Assembly (NCBI RefSeq): GCF_946479975.1
Contig: NZ_CAMLIX010000289.1
Span: 1-5,394 of the forward strand
Length of the DNA: 5,394 bases
Origin: an uncultured Flavobacterium sp.
GTDB lineage: Bacteria > Bacteroidota > Bacteroidia > Flavobacteriales > Flavobacteriaceae
Direction: 5' to 3'
Positions 1 through 4,384 of this stretch are shown piece after piece. Position 1 is the first letter of the stretch. Each line of letters begins with the position of its first letter. The position numbers were made by a program, and so were the translations under genes. The notes under the pieces are model-generated. The model did no database searches, was not told the origin of the DNA, and was given only the letters and a program-made list of their open reading frames with translations.

Positions 1-3
1 TGC

Positions 4-11
4 TACATTTG
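4..11 (+). promoter_or_regulatory. Candidate Bacteroidota -7 promoter element upstream of ferritin
   Basis: The sequence TACATTTG matches the Bacteroidota -7 consensus TAnnTTTG at every fixed position. It lies about 90 bases before the ferritin ATG, so the ferritin mRNA would carry a leader of roughly 85 bases. The matching -33 element (TTG or TTTG) would fall to the left of the window and cannot be checked, so this is a half-seen promoter. An alternative is that it belongs to the end of an upstream gene. Confidence 0.45.
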
Positions 12-48
12 AGAGTATTAAGCACCGTTAGTTTTATTGTTTTCGATG

Positions 49-67
49 TTCAGAAAAATGGTCTGAA
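49..67 (+). other. Small inverted repeat in the ferritin leader
   Basis: TTCAGA (49-54) and TCTGAA (62-67) are perfect reverse complements separated by the seven bases AAAATGG, and an AT-rich stretch with several T runs follows (68-90). In RNA this would be a weak 6-bp hairpin. It could be a weak terminator of an upstream gene, a structured part of the ferritin leader, or an operator half-site pair. Nothing in the window decides between these, and an inverted repeat this short can arise by chance in AT-rich DNA. Confidence 0.25.
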
Positions 68-102
68 TTATTTTTATTAATTTTACTAAAAAGACATCTA
101 TT

Positions 103-621
103 ATGCTATCAAAAAATATTGAATCGGCTTTAAATAAGCAAATTAGAATAGAGGCAGAATCTTCGCAAACGTATCTTTCAATGGCTTGCTGGGCTGAAGT
201 ACACGGATTAGAAGGAATTGCTCAATTTATGTACACGCAGTCAGACGAAGAGCGTGCACACATGCTTAAATTAGTTAGGTATGTAAACGAACGCGGTGGC
301 CACGCCCAGATTACAGATCTAAAAGCGCCAAGAATATCTTATTCTACTTTTAAAGAAATGTTTGAGGAGCTTTATAAACATGAACTTTTTGTTTCGCAAT
401 CGATCAATGAATTAGTTCATATTACCTTTGAAGAAAAAGATTATGCAACACATAATTTCTTACAATGGTACGTTTCTGAGCAAATTGAAGAAGAAGCTAC
501 AGCTAAATCTATTTTGGATAAAATCAATTTGATTGGCGAAGACAAAGGCGGACTTTACTTATTTGACCGTGATATTCAGCAATTAACAGTTACAAGTTCA
601 ATTGCCATCAATCCGAAATAA
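103..621 (+). CDS. ftnA: Non-haem ferritin (FtnA type), iron storage
   Basis: Cytoplasmic ferritin that oxidises Fe(II) and stores it as a ferric mineral inside a 24-subunit shell (family knowledge). The 172-residue length is close to E. coli FtnA, and the protein aligns with it without gaps through the four-helix bundle. All ferroxidase residues are visible at FtnA numbering: Glu17, Glu50 and His53 (A site), Glu94, Gln127 and Glu130 (B site), with Glu49, Glu126 and Glu129 matching the third iron site and Tyr24 next to the centre. The block NFLQWYVSEQ at 118-127 is a near-perfect family signature. No haem-ligand methionine of the bacterioferritin type is apparent. The ATG at 103 gives the family's usual start (MLSKNIESALN). 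A small Cys-rich gene lies 82 bases downstream on the same strand. No strong terminator follows the stop, so some read-through into that gene is possible. Confidence 0.96.
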   Translation: MLSKNIESALNKQIRIEAESSQTYLSMACWAEVHGLEGIAQFMYTQSDEERAHMLKLVRYVNERGGHAQITDLKAPRISYSTFKEMFEELYKHELFVSQSINELVHITFEEKDYATHNFLQWYVSEQIEEEATAKSILDKINLIGEDKGGLYLFDRDIQQLTVTSSIAINPK

Positions 622-668
622 AAAAAGTTAAAGTTTATTTAGAATATTTAAAAATTACTTTTTTCCTT

Positions 669-676
669 TATATTTG
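669..676 (+). promoter_or_regulatory. Candidate Bacteroidota -7 element for the small Cys-rich gene
   Basis: TATATTTG matches TAnnTTTG perfectly and is identical to the element before the hydrolase gene at 2477-2484. The expected -33 region holds only TTTA at 647-650, a partial match to TTTG. Transcription would start near 681-684, leaving a leader of about 20 bases before the TTG start at 704. This suggests that the small gene can be expressed independently of ferritin. Confidence 0.55.
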
Positions 677-695
677 TCTCTGTTTTTATAATACT

Positions 696-700
696 GAGGA
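696..700 (+). promoter_or_regulatory. Possible ribosome binding site for the TTG start at 704
   Basis: GAGGA lies three bases before the TTG codon. An in-frame TGA stop at 695-697 overlaps it, so translation cannot begin further upstream in this frame. TTG at 704 is the only plausible initiator before Met53. The spacing is short for a Shine-Dalgarno site, and flavobacteria often initiate without one, so this supports the start only modestly. Confidence 0.4.
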
Positions 701-703
701 AAA

Positions 704-889
704 TTGGGCAAGAAAGAAAAAGACAAAGACAAGAAAAAGGATAAAAAAGACAAAAAGAATAAAGTTATCCTTGAGAAGATTAAGAAAGCAGAAAACTGTA
801 AATCTTCTTGTTGTGAGAAATATAAAAAAAGCGAAAAGAAGCGTTGCTCACGTTGTCCTATGTTTGATTTATTCAAAAAAACGGCTTAA
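704..889 (+). CDS. Small Lys-rich, five-cysteine protein of unknown function (TTG start)
   Basis: Predicted 61-residue protein in two parts. Residues 3-28 are almost all Lys, Asp and Glu and probably disordered; Lys makes up 23 of 61 residues overall. Residues 32-51 carry five cysteines in the pattern C-X3-C-C-X10-C-X2-C, followed by a short hydrophobic tail (PMFDLF, 52-57). The Cys spacing suggests a metal-binding knuckle or a disulphide cluster; this is inference, and I do not assign a family with confidence. Support for a real gene: a perfect TAnnTTTG element about 30 bases upstream, a GAGGA before the start, a strong terminator 11 bases after the stop, and a structured Cys motif that random AT-rich sequence would not readily give. 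There is no signal peptide or membrane segment, so it is probably cytoplasmic. Its position after ferritin raises a possible iron or metal link, not shown. The start codon is TTG because a TGA at 695-697 blocks any earlier start. Confidence 0.72.
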   Translation: MGKKEKDKDKKKDKKDKKNKVILEKIKKAENCKSSCCEKYKKSEKKRCSRCPMFDLFKKTA

Positions 890-900
890 CAAAATATATT

Positions 901-932
901 AAAACCCATCAGATTTCTCTGGTGGGTTTTTT
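901..932 (+). terminator. Intrinsic terminator after the small Cys-rich gene
   Basis: Left arm 901-913 pairs with right arm 918-930 over 13 bp, with one G-U pair (909 with 922) and the loop TTTC. The core is CCCA/TGGG and the right arm runs directly into six T residues (927-932). This is a textbook Rho-independent terminator 11 bases after the stop at 889. It separates the ferritin block from the DUF2461 gene. Because the stem also starts with AAAA, it could act weakly in the reverse direction. Confidence 0.9.
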
Positions 933-949
933 AGTTTTAAATTGCAGTC

Positions 950-957
950 TAGATTTT
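950..957 (+). promoter_or_regulatory. Weak candidate -7 element for the DUF2461 gene
   Basis: TAGATTTT matches TAnnTTTG except for the last base. It lies ten bases before the ATG at 968, so transcription would start almost at the start codon, giving a near-leaderless mRNA. No TTTG is present at the -33 distance; that region is the T tract of the preceding terminator. A promoter is needed somewhere between 933 and 967, and this is the best visible candidate. Confidence 0.25.
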
Positions 958-967
958 AAATTCCATT

Positions 968-1660
968 ATGAAAAACGATATTATTATACCAAAATCAAGT
1001 CTTGATTTTTTGGTTCAGCTACAACAAAACAACAACAAACCTTGGTTTGAAGCTCATAAACCGCAATATTTAACCGAATTAAATCATATTGAAAATTTTG
1101 CTGGCGCCTTGCTGAAAGAACTTTCTAAAACAGATGTTCTTGAAAATACTTCGGGCAAAAAAAGCGTATATAGAATTTATCGTGATATTCGTTTTGCTAA
1201 GGACAAAACTCCTTTTAAACATTATTGGGGCGGAAGTTTTACTCGTGCCACTGCAGCACGACGTGGCGGTTATTATTTTCACTTGGAAAAAGGAAACAGC
1301 TTTTTTGCTGGAGGTTTCTGGGGACCAAACGCATCTGATTTAAAAAGAATAAGAGCCGAATTTGCTCAAGATCCCGCAACTTTTCAGAAAATACTAAATT
1401 CAAAATCTTTCAAAAGTAATTTTGGAACTTTACAAGGCGAGCAGCTTAAAACTAAACCAAAGGGTTTTGAAATCGATCATCCAGCAATTGATTTACTTCG
1501 GTACAAACAATTTTTGGTTATAAAACGTTTTACAGATGAAGAGGTTTTAAGTCCGAATTTTTTGGAATTGGCTTTGGATGCCTTCAAAAACATGCGACCG
1601 TTTTTTGATTATATGAGCGAGGTTTTGACCACAGATGTAAATGGAGCTTCTGTTTTATAA
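968..1660 (+). CDS. DUF2461 / TIGR02453 family protein
   Basis: Soluble 230-residue protein of the DUF2461 (TIGR02453) family, which is widespread in bacteria and also found in some eukaryotes; its biochemical role is not established. The family landmarks appear in order: FLVQLQQNNNKPWFEAHK at 14-31 (the 'FL..L..NN...WF' opening), RIYRDIRFAKDKTPFK at 69-84 (the most diagnostic block), GGYYFHLEKGNSFFAGGFW at 100-118, and the late LKTKPKGFEIDHP block followed by LLRYKQF. Length is typical (about 220-230) and the protein looks complete. The conserved Arg, Asp and Lys cluster at 69-80 may form an active or binding site (inference). There is no signal peptide or membrane helix. It is probably a single-gene unit: a terminator lies before it and long hairpins lie after it, convergent with ssb. 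Translation in other frames through this region gives only shadow frames. Confidence 0.93.
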   Translation: MKNDIIIPKSSLDFLVQLQQNNNKPWFEAHKPQYLTELNHIENFAGALLKELSKTDVLENTSGKKSVYRIYRDIRFAKDKTPFKHYWGGSFTRATAARRGGYYFHLEKGNSFFAGGFWGPNASDLKRIRAEFAQDPATFQKILNSKSFKSNFGTLQGEQLKTKPKGFEIDHPAIDLLRYKQFLVIKRFTDEEVLSPNFLELALDAFKNMRPFFDYMSEVLTTDVNGASVL

Positions 1661-1708
1661 ATCAAATTTTTGTAGCAATTCATTAAAAAATTCATCTAAG
1701 CGGTTTGG

Positions 1709-1871
1709 ATATTCCGTAGGAATATTTCGTCGGTAGAAAAAAGGATTGATTTTGCATTGTGTCCTGTAGGGACAACTATTTGACAGAAATAATAAATTCA
1801 AACGTTCCTACGGAACGTATAACCGCAATTTACATTTGATTTCTACCAACGAGATGTTCCTAACGGAACAT
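1709..1871. repeat. BIME-like composite inverted repeat with four small hairpins
   Basis: Two related units of about 66 and 70 bases face each other: left 1709-1774, right 1802-1871. Each has the order outer hairpin, then CGTyGGTAGAAA, then an AT-rich spacer, then inner hairpin. Left outer hairpin 1709-1725 has a 7-bp stem and loop GTA. Left inner 1760-1774 has a 6-bp stem with one G-T pair and loop GTA. Right inner 1802-1818 has a 7-bp stem and loop TAC. Right outer 1854-1871 has a 7-bp stem and loop TAAC. The motif at 1728-1739 is matched in reverse complement at 1840-1851 with one mismatch. All stems share a TTCC/GGAA or TCC/GGA core. This resembles REP/BIME repeats, in which paired palindromes sit in opposite orientation next to a GTAG tetranucleotide (here 1733-1736, and CTAC at 1843-1846). 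No transposase is present here. It occupies about half of the 331-base gene-free stretch 1661-1991; 1661-1708 shows nothing recognisable. Confidence 0.75.
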
Positions 1872-1892
1872 TAACTGTTTACATTAATATGG

Positions 1893-1943
1893 AAAACCCG
1901 ACAGGTTTTATCCCGATGCTTCGGATAAAACCTGTCGGGTTTT
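1893..1943. terminator. 21-bp perfect hairpin, probable bidirectional terminator
   Basis: Arms 1893-1913 and 1923-1943 are perfect reverse complements over 21 bp around a 9-base loop (1914-1922). Each arm starts or ends with AAAA or TTTT beside CCCGACAGG or CCTGTCGGG, so a T run follows the stem on either strand. It lies between the convergent DUF2461 and ssb genes, where a shared terminator is expected. The T run is only four bases long on each strand. The stem is longer and more perfect than a terminator needs, so it may also be a copy of a dispersed palindromic repeat that has been recruited for termination. Confidence 0.72.
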
Positions 1944-1952
1944 GTACAAGTT

Positions 1953-1985
1953 AGCTTTGTCAAAGTTTAAAACTTTGACAAAGCT
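1953..1985. terminator. 16-bp perfect palindrome next to the ssb stop
   Basis: Arms 1953-1968 and 1970-1985 are perfect reverse complements around one central base (1969); in RNA the centre would open into a small AU loop. The right arm is followed on the plus strand by TTTTATTTTATTTA-like sequence (from 1985), so it could stop plus-strand transcription as a second terminator after DUF2461. On the minus strand it begins seven bases after the ssb stop but lacks a T tract, so ssb transcripts more likely end at the 1893-1943 hairpin, with this palindrome protecting the 3' end (inference). Confidence 0.6.
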
Positions 1986-1991
1986 TTTATT

Positions 1992-2324
1992 TTATTTACT
2001 CAACAATAAAATTTCATTGACTACAACTTCTGTTACATAACGTTTTTCTCCGTTTTTATCATCATAACTTCTGTGCGTTAGTTTCCCGTCGATTGCAACT
2101 TCTTTTCCTTTCACTACATATTTTTCAATAATTTCTGCTGTTTTGTCCCACGCTGTCACTCGGTGCCATTCTGTTTTTTCTACTTTATCTCCCTTGTCAT
2201 TTTTGTAGTACTCATTTGTTGCGATTGTCAAATGGGCCAGTTTTTTTCCGTTTTCTAATGTTTTAACTTCTGGATCATTCCCAACGTTACCAATTAATTG
2301 TACTCTGTTTTTCATTGCATTCAT
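1992..2324 (-). CDS. ssb: Single-stranded DNA-binding protein, short form lacking the acidic C-terminal tip
   Basis: OB-fold protein that coats single-stranded DNA in replication, repair or recombination; it normally forms tetramers. The start chosen is the ATG at 2324, giving 110 residues beginning MNAMKNRVQLIGNVGNDPEV. The open frame continues 26 codons upstream to 2402, but that part is AT-rich and hydrophobic, unlike any SSB N-terminus. A second ATG three codons in, at 2315, is also possible. OB-fold signs are VQLIGNVGNDPE (8-19), LTIATNE (32-38), EWHRVTAWDKTAE (52-64, Trp53 as in the E. coli Trp54 position), KGKEVAIDGKL (72-82) and YVTEVVVNEI (96-105). The protein stops right after the OB fold (LLLSK). 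The Gly/Pro-rich linker and DDDIPF-type tip that recruit partner proteins in canonical SSBs are absent. It is therefore probably an accessory SSB, with a full-length one elsewhere in the genome (inference). It is convergent with DUF2461 and divergent from the hydrolase gene. Confidence 0.92.
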   Translation of the reverse strand: MNAMKNRVQLIGNVGNDPEVKTLENGKKLAHLTIATNEYYKNDKGDKVEKTEWHRVTAWDKTAEIIEKYVVKGKEVAIDGKLTHRSYDDKNGEKRYVTEVVVNEILLLSK

Positions 2325-2380
2325 GGCGTATATTATTTTTAGGTTATATAAATTGAAATTGTTCGTCAACTTCAACAGTG

Positions 2381-2388
2381 CAAAGATG
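2381..2388 (-). promoter_or_regulatory. Weak candidate -7 element for ssb
   Basis: Read on the minus strand this is CATCTTTG, one mismatch from TAnnTTTG (C for the first T). It lies about 57 bases before the ssb ATG at 2324. No clear TTTG is present at the -33 distance. It is the best visible match upstream of ssb in the 176-base divergent region. Confidence 0.3.
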
Positions 2389-2404
2389 ATACAAGTCAGC
2401 AATG

Positions 2405-2437
2405 ACAGTCGGTTATTAACTATTTACTATCGACTGT
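2405..2437. promoter_or_regulatory. Inverted repeat in the ssb/hydrolase divergent promoter region
   Basis: ACAGTCG (2405-2411) and CGACTGT (2431-2437) are perfect reverse complements with 19 bases between them. The centres are about 26 bases apart, which is not an exact multiple of the helical repeat. The repeat sits between the two divergent promoters, upstream of the hydrolase -33 element. It could be an operator for a dimeric regulator, but with only seven bases per arm this is a suggestion. Nearby direct repeats add to the impression of a regulatory region: AACTATTT at 2418-2425 and 2438-2445, and TTTGTAA at 2443-2449 and 2453-2459. Confidence 0.3.
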
Positions 2438-2452
2438 AACTATTTGTAAGCG

Positions 2453-2484
2453 TTTGTAAATGGAAATAGTTTTTTGTATATTTG
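2453..2484 (+). promoter_or_regulatory. Bacteroidota promoter for the hydrolase operon
   Basis: TTTG (2453-2456) and TATATTTG (2477-2484) are separated by 20 bases. This matches both elements and roughly the spacing of the known Bacteroidota housekeeping promoter (TTTG at -33, TAnnTTTG at -7). Transcription should begin near 2489-2492, leaving a leader of about 10 bases before the ATG at 2501. It is the best promoter in the window and probably drives the four-gene cluster that follows. Confidence 0.78.
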
Positions 2485-2500
2485 AGATAAATCTTACTAT

Positions 2501-4027
2501 ATGCAGGCAAAAATCAATAAAGTCGAGTTACGAAATTTAGAAATTGAAGACTATAAACAGCTAAAAAAATCAATGATTGAATCGTATCCAGAAATGGCCG
2601 ATTCATATTGGGGATCTGAGGATATTGAAAGATTGCTGTCTATTTTTCCAGAAGGGCAATTGGTTATTTTGGTGGATGGAGCGGTAGTTGGTTCTGCCTT
2701 ATCTCTTATTGTTGATGAAAAATTGGTAGAAAAAAGACATAATTACCAGCAAATTAGTGGTGATTACACCTTCTCTACCCACAATCCAAATGCGGAAATT
2801 TTATACGGAATAGATGTTTTTATTCATCCAAACTACAGAGGTTTACGTTTAGGACGCCGATTATACGACGCCAGAAAAGAACTTTGTGAGCAATTAAACT
2901 TAAAGGCGATTGTTTTTGCTGGTCGAATTCCGAGTTATAGGGAACATGCAAAAAAAATGTCTCCTAAAATTTACATTGAAAAAGTCCGTACCAAAGAATT
3001 ATATGATCCTGTTCTTTCTTTTCAATTGAGCAATGATTTTCACGTTTTAAGAGTCATCAAAAATTATTTGGAAGGCGATGAAGAGTCCAAAGAATTTGCC
3101 GTTTTATTAGAATGGAACAATATTTATTATGATGATAGTCCGAAACTAATTAATCTTAGAAAAAATGTTATTCGTTTGGGATTGATTCAGTGGCAGATGC
3201 GTCCGTTGAATAATGTTGAAGCCCTTTTTGAACAAGCCGAATTCTTTATCGATGCCGTTTCTGGTTATGGATCTGATTTTGCGTTATTTCCAGAATTATT
3301 TACCGCACCTTTAATGGCCGATTATAATCATTTATCTGAAGCAGAGGCGATTCGTGAACTGGCACGTCATACGGATCCAATTAGAAAACGTTTCCAGGAA
3401 TTTGCCATTTCGTACAACATCAATATAATTACAGGAAGCATGCCTTATGTTGACAACGGAAATCTATATAACGTTGGTTTTCTGTGTAAAAGAGACGGAA
3501 CTTCAGAAATGTATACCAAAATTCATATTACGCCAAACGAAGTCATTCATTGGGGAATGAAAGGCGGCTCTGAATTTAAAACCTTCGATACCGATTGTGG
3601 TAAAATTGGAATTTTAATTTGTTATGATGTCGAATTCCCAGAACTTTCAAGACTTTTGGCAGACGAAGGAATGAACATTTTATTTGTTCCATTTTTGACC
3701 GATACACAAAACGGTTATACCCGTGTAAAACATTGTTCTCAAGCGCGCGCGATCGAAAATGAGTGTTATGTAGCCATAGCAGGTTGCGTTGGAAATCTTC
3801 CGAAAGTAAATAATATGGACATTCAATATGCGCAGTCTTCTGTCTTTACACCATCGGATTTTGCTTTTCCAAGTAATGGAATCAAAGCAGAAGCTACTCC
3901 AAACACAGAAATGACTTTAATTGTCGATGTTGATTTAAATTTATTGAAAGAACTTCACGAACACGGAAGCGTAAAAACGTTAAAAGACCGTAGATCTGAT
4001 CTTTATGAAATTAAAAAACTAAAATAA
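2501..4027 (+). CDS. Bifunctional GNAT N-acetyltransferase / carbon-nitrogen hydrolase (nitrilase superfamily)
   Basis: A 508-residue fusion of the same architecture and size as B. subtilis YhcX. Residues 8 to about 190 form a GNAT acyltransferase domain; the acetyl-CoA motif A region is YGIDVFIHPNYRGLRLGRRL at 102-121. Residues 224-505 form a nitrilase-superfamily domain that hydrolyses amides or nitriles through a Glu-Lys-Cys triad: Glu265 in FPELF, Lys340 in YTKIHITP and Cys374 in ICYDVEFPE. All three are present, with Glu347 as the likely extra glutamate, so the hydrolase should be active. In the GNAT loop the usual R-x-x-G-x-G is R113-G-L-R-L-G118, with Arg116 where the first Gly is expected; I recall this as common in this fusion family, but it leaves transferase activity uncertain. 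Substrate is unknown. There is no signal peptide, so it is cytoplasmic. It is the first gene of a tight cluster, with a near-consensus promoter just upstream and the next ATG 15 bases after its stop. Confidence 0.94.
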   Translation: MQAKINKVELRNLEIEDYKQLKKSMIESYPEMADSYWGSEDIERLLSIFPEGQLVILVDGAVVGSALSLIVDEKLVEKRHNYQQISGDYTFSTHNPNAEILYGIDVFIHPNYRGLRLGRRLYDARKELCEQLNLKAIVFAGRIPSYREHAKKMSPKIYIEKVRTKELYDPVLSFQLSNDFHVLRVIKNYLEGDEESKEFAVLLEWNNIYYDDSPKLINLRKNVIRLGLIQWQMRPLNNVEALFEQAEFFIDAVSGYGSDFALFPELFTAPLMADYNHLSEAEAIRELARHTDPIRKRFQEFAISYNINIITGSMPYVDNGNLYNVGFLCKRDGTSEMYTKIHITPNEVIHWGMKGGSEFKTFDTDCGKIGILICYDVEFPELSRLLADEGMNILFVPFLTDTQNGYTRVKHCSQARAIENECYVAIAGCVGNLPKVNNMDIQYAQSSVFTPSDFAFPSNGIKAEATPNTEMTLIVDVDLNLLKELHEHGSVKTLKDRRSDLYEIKKLK

Positions 4028-4042
4028 AGATAAAATTGCTAA

Positions 4043-4369
4043 ATGACGATCATTAGAAAAAAACCATTATTTGAGATTTATATTGATGAAAGTCATTTAG
4101 TAATTAACAATGCCGACCATCAAAAAGACAACAGAGTAATTGAAATAGAAGACATTAAAAGCTTAGAACTAATTCGGAATTTGTCTTTTTTTAATAAAAT
4201 AATTGAAATTACGTTTGGTTTGTATTATCCAGCAAAATCTAATGTCCTGAGAATAAATAAGAACAATGGATTTATGGATATTATTTTAACCAATTGTGAT
4301 ATTGAGAAAGTAGAAATTTTAATCTACGAAGTAAATCAAATAATTAATAAAGAATCTGATTTTCAATAA
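4043..4369 (+). CDS. Hypothetical protein, 108 residues, possible PH-like fold
   Basis: I do not recognise the family. The protein alternates short hydrophobic strands in the N-terminal two thirds (LFEIYIDESHLVINN at 9-23, VIEIEDIKSLELI, KIIEITFGLYY, NVLRINKN, FMDIILTN). It ends in an amphipathic helix (DIEKVEILIYEVNQIINKE, about 85-103). Seven or so strands closed by one C-terminal helix is the layout of small bacterial PH-like domains, so that fold is a reasonable guess and no more. There is no signal peptide, membrane helix, conserved Cys set or catalytic motif. The ATG at 4043 comes 15 bases after the hydrolase stop, and the next ATG is 15 bases after its own stop, so it is very likely co-transcribed with both neighbours. 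Codon use is AT-rich like that of its neighbours, with no sign of transfer. Confidence 0.82.
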   Translation: MTIIRKKPLFEIYIDESHLVINNADHQKDNRVIEIEDIKSLELIRNLSFFNKIIEITFGLYYPAKSNVLRINKNNGFMDIILTNCDIEKVEILIYEVNQIINKESDFQ

Positions 4370-4384
4370 ATTAAAAATCGTAAC

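Noticed and set aside
3..90. Tail of an upstream coding gene reading into the window
   Set aside because: One plus-strand frame stays open to about 87, but the translation shows no recognisable motif and the region carries a promoter-like element and a hairpin. With so little sequence I could not support a partial gene.
621..668. Terminator after ferritin
   Set aside because: I looked for a stem followed by a T run and found only AT-rich sequence without a convincing hairpin, so none is annotated.
655..876. 73-codon minus-strand open frame opposite the small Cys-rich gene
   Set aside because: It is Phe/Ser/Leu-rich only because it is antisense to a Lys/Glu-rich coding strand. The plus-strand frame has a Cys motif, a promoter and a correctly placed terminator, whereas this one has none.
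1079..1343. Two open frames of 67 codons (minus, 1079-1282) and 69 codons (plus, 1134-1343)
   Set aside because: Both lie wholly inside the DUF2461 gene in other frames, and neither translation shows a family motif. They are shadows.
1709..1985. CRISPR-like array or phage attachment site in the DUF2461-ssb interval
   Set aside because: The repeats are inverted and differ in stem sequence, with no uniform direct repeat and spacer pattern. No integrase, cas gene or tRNA is nearby.
2325..2402. 26-codon N-terminal extension of ssb
   Set aside because: The extension is AT-rich, gives a hydrophobic sequence unlike SSB N-termini and overlaps the likely ssb promoter. The ATG at 2324 gives the expected MNAMKNRVQLIG start.
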